DNA of 64,000 nt, from NCBI RefSeq assembly GCF_900106565.1, contig NZ_FNNJ01000009.1, positions 83,152 to 147,151 on the forward strand, read 5' to 3'. Below, piece by piece: positions 26,323-34,700 of this stretch. Source of the stretch: Lutibacter oricola. GTDB taxonomy: Bacteria > Bacteroidota > Bacteroidia > Flavobacteriales > Flavobacteriaceae. A model generated the notes under the pieces. That model did no database searches and was not told the origin of the DNA. It worked only from the letters and a program-made list of their open reading frames with translations. How positions within the stretch are numbered: position 1 is the stretch's first letter; every line of letters begins with the position of its first letter. The translations under genes were made by a program, and so were the position numbers.

Positions 26323-26333
26323 ATTAAACGATT
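26298..26333 (-). terminator. Terminator of the six-gene sulfur operon
   Basis: The stem AATCGTTTAA-x-GTGA / TCAC-x-TTAAACGATT has a 6-base loop and is followed on the minus strand by a run of nine T. It lies 23 bases after the DUF2892 gene. Confidence 0.8.
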
Positions 26334-26355
26334 AAATCTATTTTTTAAAGAATTA

Positions 26356-26562
26356 TTAATTGTACTTACACGTATCCATTTTAAAAATACTATACAATGG
26401 ACAACTTGCAGCAAATGTTGTTAAAACCATAATTGCCGAAAACACATACAATACAATTGGCAACCAACTTGATTCAAATGTTGTGGAATAAGCAAAGTAC
26501 CCAACACCAATAGCTAAAATGGTTCTAATAATTCTATCTGTAACGCCTACATTTTTTTTCAT
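26356..26562 (-). CDS. DUF2892 small inner-membrane protein
   Basis: This 68-residue protein has two membrane helices and the DUF2892 start MKKNVGVTDRIIRTILAIGVG, also found in the membrane part of rhodanese YgaP. The second helix ends FAASCPLYSIFKMDTCKYN, with two cysteines. DUF2892 proteins often sit with sulfur-transfer genes. It is the last gene of the operon that starts with the rhodanese lipoprotein. The molecular role is unknown. Confidence 0.85.
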   Translation of the reverse strand: MKKNVGVTDRIIRTILAIGVGYFAYSTTFESSWLPIVLYVFSAIMVLTTFAASCPLYSIFKMDTCKYN

Positions 26563-26620
26563 TTTTTTCTAATTGATAAATTCTACTTTAAATTACAAAA
26601 AAAACTTTCAAAATAAAAAA

Positions 26621-26896
26621 TTATTTTTCTGTTGACATTCTTCCTGTTGCACAACTTACAAATGATTTTGCTTTATGTATTACCGTATTAGCATCACCAA
26701 CTTCTGGATATCCCATACTTGATAATTTTTGTTTTACTACTTCTAAAACTGCTTCATTATCAATTTCAACCAATACTTTTGAAGTTTCTAAATCTACATC
26801 AACAACACTTACTCCATCAATACCCAATATTCCTTTTTTTATTGAATTGGCGCAACCACCACATTTTAAGTTTACTATTTCTATATTTTGTTTCAT
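26621..26896 (-). CDS. Heavy-metal-associated (HMA) domain protein
   Basis: This 91-residue protein has the ferredoxin-like HMA fold: the metal-binding CxxC is Cys12-Cys15 in NLKCGGCANSIKKG. The strand VDVDLETSKVLVEI and helix VLEVVKQKLSSMGYP follow. A C-terminal extension adds another cysteine in FVSCATGRM. Such domains carry copper(I) or similar soft metals. In a sulfide-oxidation operon it may protect against, or use, thiophilic metal. That is inference. Confidence 0.88.
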   Translation of the reverse strand: MKQNIEIVNLKCGGCANSIKKGILGIDGVSVVDVDLETSKVLVEIDNEAVLEVVKQKLSSMGYPEVGDANTVIHKAKSFVSCATGRMSTEK

Positions 26897-26927
26897 TATA
26901 TCTAATTTTATATATTAATAGTCGTAT

Positions 26928-27092
26928 TTAGGAGTGTCCCTTTACAACTATTTTCATCACCTTCAAATTTAGTTTAAAAAAATTGAAAATTTGAATTATA
27001 AAACACGACCTCATAAACTTTACCATTCTTGTTGGTTCAGTTCCAAAAGACATATTACTGTACGGTATATTTTTATCTGTAATTTTACTCAT
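26928..27092 (-). CDS. Small 54-codon ORF between SQR-like and HMA genes
   Basis: An ATG at 27092, 12 bases after the SQR-like stop, opens a 54-residue frame. It starts MSKITDKNIPYSNMSFG and ends KIVVKGHS. The centre is a basic-hydrophobic stretch (RMVKFMRSCFIIQIFNFFKL), typical of a protein lying on or crossing the inner membrane once. There is one cysteine. It fills the otherwise empty 208-base gap 26897-27104 within a tightly packed operon. I do not recognise a family. The evidence is position and frame only. Confidence 0.5.
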   Translation of the reverse strand: MSKITDKNIPYSNMSFGTEPTRMVKFMRSCFIIQIFNFFKLNLKVMKIVVKGHS

Positions 27093-27104
27093 AATTTTAA
27101 TTTT

Positions 27105-28562
27105 TTATTCAGGAATTAACCACCAAAAAGGTTTTGCTTTTGCTTTATAAATAAACATGTAATGCATAAATAATTTCATCCAATGTCCTGCGGTACCCAC
27201 AACTCCAACGGTATCATTAATATTTCTTCCCCATTTTGGATATTTTTCCCAATCTTGTACAATTGGATTCACAGTCATAACAGCTGCTTGTCCTTTACGT
27301 ATTCCATAACCTGCAGAAACAATACAAGCTGCACCCATTTTAGCCATAGAAGCTTCGTGTGGATGTTCAATTTTACCCGTTTTTATTTGATGAATAATAT
27401 TTTGAGCTGTAATTTTTCCAATTACTCCAGATGGCATTCCTGTACGCGGTGGCGTTGGAAAAATTTTTGTTCCATTTGGACTTTGCATTGGTTTAGAAAT
27501 ACCGTGTGGTGGTGCAAAAGCGATACCTGCTGCATATACATTTTTATAAGCACTGCTTTGGTAATTTAGAGGCCAATCTTTAGCGCTCCATTCTTCAAAA
27601 GGTTTTACAGTATAATCTGCATCAACTTTCATCATTCCATTAGCAGCAAAAACAATTTCACTAATATCGTTACCTTCTTTTCCGAAGGCTTTCATTCCAG
27701 CACCAGAAAAACCAGGAATAAGCATCGCAAAATCGAATTCTTTCGTTTTTAGTTCGCCTTTTAAATTTTCGTAATGAACAACACCTTCTTCAACCTTAGA
27801 AACTCCAGCTTGCTTTATCCAACGAACACCATATTCTTTTAAAATAGATTCGGTAAATATTTTTGTGGGAGTAATGTATCCATTTCGTTTTATATAGGCT
27901 CCACCCATTCCAAAATCACCTAATTCATACTCATTGGTAATCCACCATAAATCTGCTAAATGATTTAATTTTCTTTTATTTATTTCGAAAGCAATATTTA
28001 ATATATACTCGAAGGCTGCCCCTTGGCAAGTTGCTAATGGATGACCGGTACCTATTAAAAATGTTTGCCTTTCGCCATTTTCCATTTTTTTGAAAGACTC
28101 TTGTAAGTTATCCCAGGCGTGTGCAGCGTGGTCATAAGTACAAACTGATTGGGTAAACTTTTTTGGACCAAGTCCTTCAGTTCCTTCAAAATTTAGTTTT
28201 GGCCCAGTTGCGTTTATTAAATAATCGTAAGTAACTTTTTCAACAGTATCTTTCTTTTCTTCAGAAACATATTTAATAGTTACATAACCTTTATCATTCT
28301 CTTTGTCTCCTTCTGGATGAATAGAAACACCCAAAGCTTGCTTATAATTAACTCCCATTTTTTTATAAACAGGTGCCAACTTAAATTTAACCTGATCTGG
28401 GGTCATTAAACCTACTCCTACCCAAATATTTGAAGGTACCCATTGAAAATTACTATTAGGCGAAACCATAACAACTTCGTGTCCTTTTTTTAAGTATTTA
28501 CTTAAATAAGAAACGGCAGTATGTCCTGAAATTCCTGCTCCTAAAACAACAACTTTAGCCAT
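27105..28562 (-). CDS. SQR-like FAD oxidoreductase (second sulfide:quinone oxidoreductase type)
   Basis: This 485-residue flavoprotein differs clearly from the first SQR. The FAD-binding start is VVVLGAGISGHTA. Three cysteines sit where type I SQR and flavocytochrome c sulfide dehydrogenase have theirs: Cys141 in TQSVCTYDHA, Cys179 in LATCQGAAFEY and Cys413 in GAACIVSAGYG. The C-terminus (MKLFMHYMFIYKAKAKPFWWLIPE) is an amphipathic membrane-contact tail as in SQRs. It likely oxidises sulfide or polysulfide and feeds quinone. It sits between the haem protein gene (3 bases upstream) and the 54-codon ORF. Confidence 0.85.
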   Translation of the reverse strand: MAKVVVLGAGISGHTAVSYLSKYLKKGHEVVMVSPNSNFQWVPSNIWVGVGLMTPDQVKFKLAPVYKKMGVNYKQALGVSIHPEGDKENDKGYVTIKYVSEEKKDTVEKVTYDYLINATGPKLNFEGTEGLGPKKFTQSVCTYDHAAHAWDNLQESFKKMENGERQTFLIGTGHPLATCQGAAFEYILNIAFEINKRKLNHLADLWWITNEYELGDFGMGGAYIKRNGYITPTKIFTESILKEYGVRWIKQAGVSKVEEGVVHYENLKGELKTKEFDFAMLIPGFSGAGMKAFGKEGNDISEIVFAANGMMKVDADYTVKPFEEWSAKDWPLNYQSSAYKNVYAAGIAFAPPHGISKPMQSPNGTKIFPTPPRTGMPSGVIGKITAQNIIHQIKTGKIEHPHEASMAKMGAACIVSAGYGIRKGQAAVMTVNPIVQDWEKYPKWGRNINDTVGVVGTAGHWMKLFMHYMFIYKAKAKPFWWLIPE

Positions 28563-28565
28563 AAT

Positions 28566-29132
28566 TTAATTATTAAATGTTATACTCCATACTCCTCTAA
28601 TATCACCTTCACTGTAACCAGTAGCAATATCAAAAGGATATATAGTTTTTATAATAGAGTCTGTTTTGGCTGTCATAGTTTCGTTTACTTTACCATGACA
28701 TGTTAAGCATTTTGCTTGAATTTTTATTGGAGCATAAAACTGCTTATTTCCTTCGGCATCGATTTCAACAAATGGTTTTGTTTCTTTTTTTTCAGAATTT
28801 AGTTGCTTGTACATATCAATAACTTCCAATTCTCTTACAGTTGGTTCTATTTTACAACTTCTTAATTGATCTGAGGATCTTTTAATTATTGCATTATGCT
28901 CTTTAGATAGTTCTCCTAAAATATTTCTAGCTTCTTCTTTACAAAAAGGAATTGCTTTCGCTGGCCCACCTGCTTTCATTTGAGTCATTAAATTAGAGCT
29001 CAACTCTTTAAATGATGCTTGTGCTATTTCTTTTCCTTTTAATGTATATTCTTGCTTCTCTTTTTCAGAAAAACCTTTAGTACAAGCTACAAGGCTTATA
29101 AGTGCTAATATTAATACTAAATTCTTTATCAT
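28566..29132 (-). CDS. DUF3365 (Tll0287-like) c-haem lipoprotein
   Basis: This 188-residue protein is a probable lipoprotein (lipobox ending at Cys17, SLVAC). A Tll0287-like domain carries one haem motif, CLTCH at 142-146, and ends WSITFNN. These domains bind haem and act as sensors or electron carriers. Two further cysteines (64 and 93) are present. In this operon, 2 bases after the rhodanese lipoprotein and 3 before the SQR-like gene, a role in periplasmic sulfur redox chemistry is likely but unproven. Confidence 0.87.
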   Translation of the reverse strand: MIKNLVLILALISLVACTKGFSEKEKQEYTLKGKEIAQASFKELSSNLMTQMKAGGPAKAIPFCKEEARNILGELSKEHNAIIKRSSDQLRSCKIEPTVRELEVIDMYKQLNSEKKETKPFVEIDAEGNKQFYAPIKIQAKCLTCHGKVNETMTAKTDSIIKTIYPFDIATGYSEGDIRGVWSITFNN

Positions 29133-29134
29133 AA

Positions 29135-29545
29135 TTATTTAACAATTTTAAATTTATTTTTATGCCAATTAGATATTCCTCCATGTAGATCGTAAATTAA
29201 TGTAAACCCGGCATTGGCTAGTTTTTTAGATGCTGAAGAAGTTCTACTACCAGAACGACAATAAATAAAAATTGCCTTTGATTTATCATATTTTGCCATT
29301 TGAGTTAAAAAAGCTTTATCGAAATAATTAACATTTACTGCTCCTTCTAAATGCCCTTGTTCAAATTCTCTTGGGGTTCTAATATCAATTAAAATATTAT
29401 CATCTAATTTACTGTTAAAATCTTGAGGAGTTACTCTATTAATTTCTCCATTTTGAGTAACAGTTTTAGAGGGTTTTGAATTATTACAACTAAATGCAAT
29501 AAATGTAACTAACACTATAAAAGGTAGTTTTAAATATTTTTTCAT
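29135..29545 (-). CDS. Rhodanese-domain lipoprotein
   Basis: This 136-residue lipoprotein (lipobox cysteine 20, FIAFSC) has a single rhodanese domain. The DIRTPREFEQGHLEGAVNV signature and the active-site loop CRSGSR (Cys96) are intact, so sulfurtransferase activity is expected. It is the first gene of a six-gene operon (rhodanese, haem protein, SQR-like, small ORF, HMA, DUF2892). A promoter with an operator-like repeat lies just upstream. Confidence 0.92.
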   Translation of the reverse strand: MKKYLKLPFIVLVTFIAFSCNNSKPSKTVTQNGEINRVTPQDFNSKLDDNILIDIRTPREFEQGHLEGAVNVNYFDKAFLTQMAKYDKSKAIFIYCRSGSRTSSASKKLANAGFTLIYDLHGGISNWHKNKFKIVK

Positions 29546-29559
29546 GTTTTTGATTTTTA

Positions 29560-29603
29560 CAAATGTAATTTTACCTGTACTATGTTCTAGTAACTAAAGT
29601 TAC
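29560..29603 (-). promoter_or_regulatory. Crp/Fnr-like operator and -7 box of the six-gene sulfur operon (site B)
   Basis: The repeat GTAACTAAAGTTAC (29590-29603; longer palindrome TAGTAACT..AGTTACTA) is centred 36.5 bases from the end of a perfect -7 box TACATTTG (29560-29567, minus strand). The gene starts 15 bases downstream. Confidence 0.6.
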
Positions 29604-29610
29604 TAAAAAC

Positions 29611-29643
29611 AAAAAAGAGAGTTTAAAATAAACTCTCTTTTTT
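29611..29643 (-). terminator. Terminator after the persulfide dioxygenase gene
   Basis: The stem AAAAAAGAGAGTTTA / TAAACTCTCTTTTTT lies 21 bases after the stop, with T runs in both directions. Confidence 0.85.
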
Positions 29644-29663
29644 AATATTAAACTCTAAAAGTC

Positions 29664-31082
29664 TTATAATAATGTTGTTGGGCAAACATAATCTGTTAAT
29701 GATGCGCCAATTTCTTTTAAAGCTTTAAAACCACCTCTAACATCTGTTACTTTTTTAACTCCGTTAGCTTTAAAAATTGAAGCTGCAATAAGTGAACGAT
29801 ATCCACTTGCGCAGTGTAAAAAATATTCTTTTTCTGAATCTATTTCCGCAAAATTATTGTGTATAAAATCTAAAGGAAAGTTATTAACTCCAACTACGTG
29901 TTCAGATAAATATTCCGATTCTTTTCTAACATCAGTTGGTGCTTCCATTTCTCCTTTTTCAAGTTTATTTTTGAAATCCTCAGCAGAAATAGAACCAATT
30001 TTATCTATAGCATAACCTGCAGCTTTCCACGCTTCTAATCCACCATTTAAATACCCTAAAGTATTGTCATACCCAACTCTTGAAAAACGAGTAACAACTT
30101 CTTCTTCTGTTCCTTTATCTGCAATAAAAATTATTTTCTGGTTAATATCTTTTATTAAAGCTCCTACCCAAGGTGCAAAACTTCCTCCAATACCAATAAA
30201 CCAAGCTCCTGGTACAGTTCCTTTAGTTGTATATGCTTCTTTAGAGCGAGTATCAACAATTAAAACATCTTGTTTTTCGCTCATTTCTTTAAACATTTCA
30301 GCATTTATAGCTGTTGTTCCTCTTTTAATAATTTCATCAATACTAATGTTAATACCTTTATTCATTTTTACATTATTCGGAAAATACTGTGGAGGCTGAA
30401 CTAAACCTGTGGTAACCTCTTTTATAAATTCCTCCTTAGTCATATCTGCACGTAAGGCATAGTTAGTTTTCTTTTGATTTCCTAGGGTGTCAAAAGTATC
30501 CGAACTCATATTTTTTCCACAAGCAGAACCCGCACCGTGATTTGGGTATACAATAATATCATCAGGTAAAGTCATTATTTTATTTCTTAATGAATCAAAT
30601 AAATGTCCTGCCAAATCTTCTTGTGTAATTGAACCTGATTTAACTGCTAAATCTGGTCTTCCAACATCTCCAATAAATAAGCAATCTCCTGTACAAACAC
30701 ATGGCGTATTCCCTTCTTCATCTGTAATTAAATAAGATGAGGACTCCATTGTATGCCCTGGTGTATGCAGCAATGTTATTTTACCATTTCCTAACTTAAA
30801 CTCTTCACCATCTTTACCCTGGTGAATATCGTAATTAGGATTTGCATTAGGACCAAAAACAATAGTTGCTCCAGTTTTTTTAGCTAAATCTACTTGTCCA
30901 GAAACAAAATCTGCGTGAAAATGAGTTAAGAATACATATTTAATTTTGGCTCCATTTGCTTTAGCCATTTCAATATATGGTTCTGTTTCTCTTAATGGGT
31001 CAATTATGGCTGCTTCTCCATTAGACTCTATGTAATAAGCCATTTCTGCCAAACATCCGGTAAATAACTGTTCTACTTTCAT
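29664..31082 (-). CDS. Persulfide dioxygenase-rhodanese fusion (ETHE1-like)
   Basis: The protein has 472 residues. The N-terminal metallo-beta-lactamase domain resembles ETHE1: LTHFHADFVSG (His54, His56, Asp58), HTPGHTMESSSY and GDCLFIGDVGRPDL, the mononuclear-iron site of persulfide dioxygenases. Two rhodanese domains follow. The first (about 270-360) has IADKGTE where the active cysteine loop should be and is probably inactive. The second has the active HCASGYRS (Cys424). The enzyme would oxidise glutathione-type persulfide to sulfite and exchange sulfur to or from thiosulfate. It is transcribed alone, with its own operator-type promoter. Confidence 0.9.
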   Translation of the reverse strand: MKVEQLFTGCLAEMAYYIESNGEAAIIDPLRETEPYIEMAKANGAKIKYVFLTHFHADFVSGQVDLAKKTGATIVFGPNANPNYDIHQGKDGEEFKLGNGKITLLHTPGHTMESSSYLITDEEGNTPCVCTGDCLFIGDVGRPDLAVKSGSITQEDLAGHLFDSLRNKIMTLPDDIIVYPNHGAGSACGKNMSSDTFDTLGNQKKTNYALRADMTKEEFIKEVTTGLVQPPQYFPNNVKMNKGINISIDEIIKRGTTAINAEMFKEMSEKQDVLIVDTRSKEAYTTKGTVPGAWFIGIGGSFAPWVGALIKDINQKIIFIADKGTEEEVVTRFSRVGYDNTLGYLNGGLEAWKAAGYAIDKIGSISAEDFKNKLEKGEMEAPTDVRKESEYLSEHVVGVNNFPLDFIHNNFAEIDSEKEYFLHCASGYRSLIAASIFKANGVKKVTDVRGGFKALKEIGASLTDYVCPTTLL

Positions 31083-31129
31083 AATTAACTAGTTTTTAAA
31101 TTATTAATTTTTTTAGGTTGTAGTGTTTT

Positions 31130-31173
31130 CAAAACTACATGTTCAAATATTATCTGTTTGTAACCGTGGTTAC
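31130..31173 (-). promoter_or_regulatory. Crp/Fnr-like operator and -7 box of the persulfide dioxygenase gene (site C)
   Basis: GTAACCGTGGTTAC (31160-31173; full palindrome TGTAACC GT GGTTACA, 31159-31174) is centred 36.5 bases from the end of a perfect -7 box TAGTTTTG (31130-31137, minus strand). It lies in the 115-base gap before the SulP gene end. No terminator for the SulP pair was found there. Confidence 0.6.
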
Positions 31174-31197
31174 ACATCTATAAACTTTAAGATTTTT

Positions 31198-32937
31198 TTA
31201 ATTATTAGTTTGCTTTACATAATCGAAATATTTTCGCTCAATATCTAAGTTTACTTTATTTTTATTATGAAGGTCAACTGCTTGGTGTACATTCATAAAA
31301 CATTTTTCAAAACCTATCATTTTATAAATACCGGCTTTGCTTAAAATATCTCTTACAGGTCCTTTCATACCAGCAAAAGCAATATCTATATTCTTGGTTT
31401 CATAGGTCGAAATTATTTCTTTTAGCATATAAACAGCAGTACTATCTATTCTATTTATACTTTCCCCATCTATTACAATAAGTTTTAAACTAGTTCCTTT
31501 TTTAGCTACATATTCCGCAAGTGAATCTTTAAAAAATTGAACATTAGCAAAAAACAATTGCGCATCAAATCTTATAACCAAAATATCATCTTGGGTTTCT
31601 AATAAACCTTCGAACCTCGAAACATTTCTATAAAAATGTGTGTTTGGTACTTTTCCTAAAATAGCAATATGCGGATTTGCACTTCGGTAAATTAATATAC
31701 CTACAGATAAAATTACGCCTACCATTACACCTTCCTTAATACCAATTGTTATGGTTACCAATAATGTTATTATAAGTACCATAAACTCTCTTATAGAGTA
31801 TTTTAATAGTTGTTTGGGCACTTCAAAATCTAACAACCCAGAAACTGCAACCATAATTATTGCCGCCAATATTGCTTTAGGTAAGTAATAAAATAATGGT
31901 GTTAAAAATAATAGAGTTATTGCAACTACTATAGCTGACACTATACTTGCCAATGGAGTTTTTGCTCCAACATCATTATTAACCGCTGTTCTGGAAAGCC
32001 CGCCTGTTGCTGGATATGTTTGAAAAAAAGCCCCAACTAAATTCCCTAATCCAATTGCAATTAATTCTTTATTTGGATTTACTTTATAATCAGTTTGTGT
32101 TAATTCAATTGCTTTTGCAACAGAAATAGCTTCTAAAAAAGCTATTAGAGCTAATGTAAATGCTACAGGAACAAGTTCTTTAATTATTTCTAAGCTAAAA
32201 ACAGGCATTTTAAAACTAGGTAAACCTTCAGGTATTTCACCAATAATTTTTACACCTAATGTTTCCAAATTGAAAAATTTAACTACCAATATTCCTAAAA
32301 CCACTACAACCAACGCTGCAGGAATTTTCTTAAAATATTTTTTAAATAAAACCAAAATTAAAATAGCACTAAGACCAATTAACGTAGTTATCCAATCTGT
32401 ATTTTTTATTTTCTCAAAAGCATCTAATAATAAATATTGAATTTTATTATTTCTTTCTATATCAACACCTAATAAGTGTTTTAATTGGTTTAAACCTATA
32501 ATTATGGCCGCTGCTGATGTAAAACCACTAATTACGGGTCGAGATAAAAAATTGACTAAAAACCCAAATTTTAATATACCTAAAAGCATTTGGATTGTTC
32601 CCATTAAAAAAGCGAGTAATATGGCAAACTCAATAAAGTTTTCGGTTCCAATTTCTGCTAAAGCAACAACACTAGAGGCTACAATAAGCGAATCCATAGC
32701 CACTGGTCCAACAGCTAATTGGCGAGACGTTCCAAATAAGGCGTACACAATTTGAGGTATCATAGCTGTATATAACCCATAAATTGGCGGTAAACCAGCA
32801 ATCATTGCATATGCAATTCCTTGAGGAATTAACATAATACCAACTGTAATACCTGCGCTTAAATCGCCTTTTAGCCACTCTCTTTTGTAATTTGGAAGCC
32901 ACTCTAATATTGGTAATATGTTTTTTAATTTTATCAT
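31198..32937 (-). CDS. SulP-family anion transporter with STAS domain (second of pair)
   Basis: I start at the ATG at 32937 (579 residues); the longer frame needs a TTG. About 12-14 membrane helices are present, with SulP signatures PIYGLYTAMIPQIVYALFGTSRQLAVGPVA (split: YGLYTAMIPQIVYALFGTS) and GLSRTAVNNDVGAKTPL. A cytoplasmic STAS domain (about 450-560) contains VIDGESINRIDSTAVYMLKEI. SulP proteins carry sulfate, bicarbonate or related anions. In this cluster, export of sulfite or sulfate from persulfide oxidation is plausible. It follows the first SulP gene by 7 bases. Confidence 0.9.
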   Translation of the reverse strand: MIKLKNILPILEWLPNYKREWLKGDLSAGITVGIMLIPQGIAYAMIAGLPPIYGLYTAMIPQIVYALFGTSRQLAVGPVAMDSLIVASSVVALAEIGTENFIEFAILLAFLMGTIQMLLGILKFGFLVNFLSRPVISGFTSAAAIIIGLNQLKHLLGVDIERNNKIQYLLLDAFEKIKNTDWITTLIGLSAILILVLFKKYFKKIPAALVVVVLGILVVKFFNLETLGVKIIGEIPEGLPSFKMPVFSLEIIKELVPVAFTLALIAFLEAISVAKAIELTQTDYKVNPNKELIAIGLGNLVGAFFQTYPATGGLSRTAVNNDVGAKTPLASIVSAIVVAITLLFLTPLFYYLPKAILAAIIMVAVSGLLDFEVPKQLLKYSIREFMVLIITLLVTITIGIKEGVMVGVILSVGILIYRSANPHIAILGKVPNTHFYRNVSRFEGLLETQDDILVIRFDAQLFFANVQFFKDSLAEYVAKKGTSLKLIVIDGESINRIDSTAVYMLKEIISTYETKNIDIAFAGMKGPVRDILSKAGIYKMIGFEKCFMNVHQAVDLHNKNKVNLDIERKYFDYVKQTNN

Positions 32938-32944
32938 TAAATTC

Positions 32945-34672
32945 TTATTTACATTCAGCAAATAATTTTACTTTACACGTTTTACAAAAATCCATATCTA
33001 ACTTTTTATATATGGCTGATAAGGCTGAATTTTTATCTTTAAAAAAATGATGAGCGCCAATTTTTTTAACAAAACCACCATCTTTTAAAACATCTTGACT
33101 TATAATTTTAAGTCCAACAAAATAAATACCTCCTCCGCTTTTTTGCCATTTTAAAGTTTCTTGAGTTATCCATTCTGCTCCAGCCAAATCAATAAAATTA
33201 ATTCCATTTGAAATTATAAGTAAATGCTCTCCACCATTCTTATCATACAATTCAGAAAAATAATTTGAAATTCCTTCAACTGCTCCAAAATATATAGAAC
33301 CATCGATTCTTATCATTTTTAACTGCGGGCATTCTTGAGTTGAATCGTCTCGTATAATATTTATAAATTTATCTTTGTCATTTTTTCCAAATACAGCAAT
33401 ATTTGGCTTTGATGTTTTTTCTAAATAGAAAAATAACGAAATTAATATACCTGAAAACAGTGCTGTTTCTAATTCAAAAAATAACGTTCCTATTAAAGTA
33501 ACTGCTAAAACTATAAATTCTCTTTTACTGCTTTTTATAATTTTCTTTATATAAGTAATATCAATTAATTTGTACCCAATCATTAAAATAATTCCTCCCA
33601 TTGCTGGTATGGGTAAATAGGACGCATATTTTGCAAAAAACAAAACAACTATCATTAACCCAATTGCTGAAACTATTGCTGAAAATGGGGTTTTTGCTCC
33701 AGCATGATAATTTACACTAGATCTTGTAAACGAACCAGAACTAACATAAGACGAGAAAAAACTTGAGATTATATTTGTTAAACCTTGCCCTACAAACTCT
33801 TGATTATTATTTATTTTTTGATGTGTGTGCAACGATATTGATCGTCCAATTGAAACTGCTTCAACCAAACCAAGTAAAGCTAAAGTAACTGCTCCAGAAC
33901 TCAACATTTTCATGTTATCAAAACTAAAATTTGGCACCTTAAATGGTGGTAAGTTAGATGGTACATAACCAACAGTATCTATTCCTAAATTTTCTCCTCC
34001 AATAAAAAACGTAATTACACTACCTAAAATCATAGCAATTAACATATGAAGCCTAGCTAATACTTTTATAAATTTTTTAATTAAAACAGCTATAATTAAA
34101 GTACCAAGCGCAATTGCTAATACATAAACATTGGTTTCTTCAATATGAGAAATTATATGTTTTAAAATATCGTAAAAAGAACTACCTAACGGAACCTTAA
34201 TACCAAATACATGTTTTAATTGTTTAACTGCAATTAATATCCCTGCTCCAGCTGCAAAACCTACCACAACGGATGTAGATACGAAGTTTACTAATTTACC
34301 CATTTTAGCAACTCCCATTAACAACTTAATTACACCTGCCATTAACGATATTAATATTGCTAAAGAAATGAAGGCTTCTAGCTCAGTTTCTGGATTTGCA
34401 TATTTACTTATTATTGCAAAAACAACAATAGAACTGGTTGTTGTTGGTCCTGAAATTAAATGATATGATGAACCGAATAAAGCGGCAATAATAGGAGTTA
34501 TCATAGCCGTATAAAAACCATAAACTGGAGGTAAACCAGCTATCATTGCAAAAGCTACAGCCATTGGTATTACAACCACAGTACCTGTTATACCCGCAAT
34601 AAAATCATCTTTCCAAGTATTTTTTACTAGTGGAATCCATGTTAAAAAAGGAAAGATTGTTTTTAAATTCAT
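32945..34672 (-). CDS. SulP-family anion transporter with STAS domain and Cys-rich tail
   Basis: This 575-residue transporter is related to, but clearly distinct from, the next gene. SulP motifs: PPVYGFYTAMITPIIAALFGSS and GSFTRSSVNYHAGAKTP. The STAS domain at about 440-540 contains MIRIDGSIYFGAVEG and ISNGINFIDLAGAEWI. After it, the protein ends in a short cysteine-rich tail, FCKTCKVKLFAECK (C-x2-C-x8-C), absent from the second transporter. It is the first gene of a two-gene unit headed by operator-like site D. Confidence 0.9.
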   Translation of the reverse strand: MNLKTIFPFLTWIPLVKNTWKDDFIAGITGTVVVIPMAVAFAMIAGLPPVYGFYTAMITPIIAALFGSSYHLISGPTTTSSIVVFAIISKYANPETELEAFISLAILISLMAGVIKLLMGVAKMGKLVNFVSTSVVVGFAAGAGILIAVKQLKHVFGIKVPLGSSFYDILKHIISHIEETNVYVLAIALGTLIIAVLIKKFIKVLARLHMLIAMILGSVITFFIGGENLGIDTVGYVPSNLPPFKVPNFSFDNMKMLSSGAVTLALLGLVEAVSIGRSISLHTHQKINNNQEFVGQGLTNIISSFFSSYVSSGSFTRSSVNYHAGAKTPFSAIVSAIGLMIVVLFFAKYASYLPIPAMGGIILMIGYKLIDITYIKKIIKSSKREFIVLAVTLIGTLFFELETALFSGILISLFFYLEKTSKPNIAVFGKNDKDKFINIIRDDSTQECPQLKMIRIDGSIYFGAVEGISNYFSELYDKNGGEHLLIISNGINFIDLAGAEWITQETLKWQKSGGGIYFVGLKIISQDVLKDGGFVKKIGAHHFFKDKNSALSAIYKKLDMDFCKTCKVKLFAECK

Positions 34673-34700
34673 TATAAATGATATATCTCTTTATTTACAG

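Noticed and set aside
27183..27569. 128-residue plus-strand frame within the SQR-like gene
   Set aside because: It lies wholly inside a convincing flavoprotein gene, with Cys/Trp/Ser-rich composition typical of a shadow frame.
32938..32961. N-terminal extension of the second SulP gene
   Set aside because: It requires a TTG inside the preceding gene; the ATG at 32937 lies 7 bases after that gene's stop.
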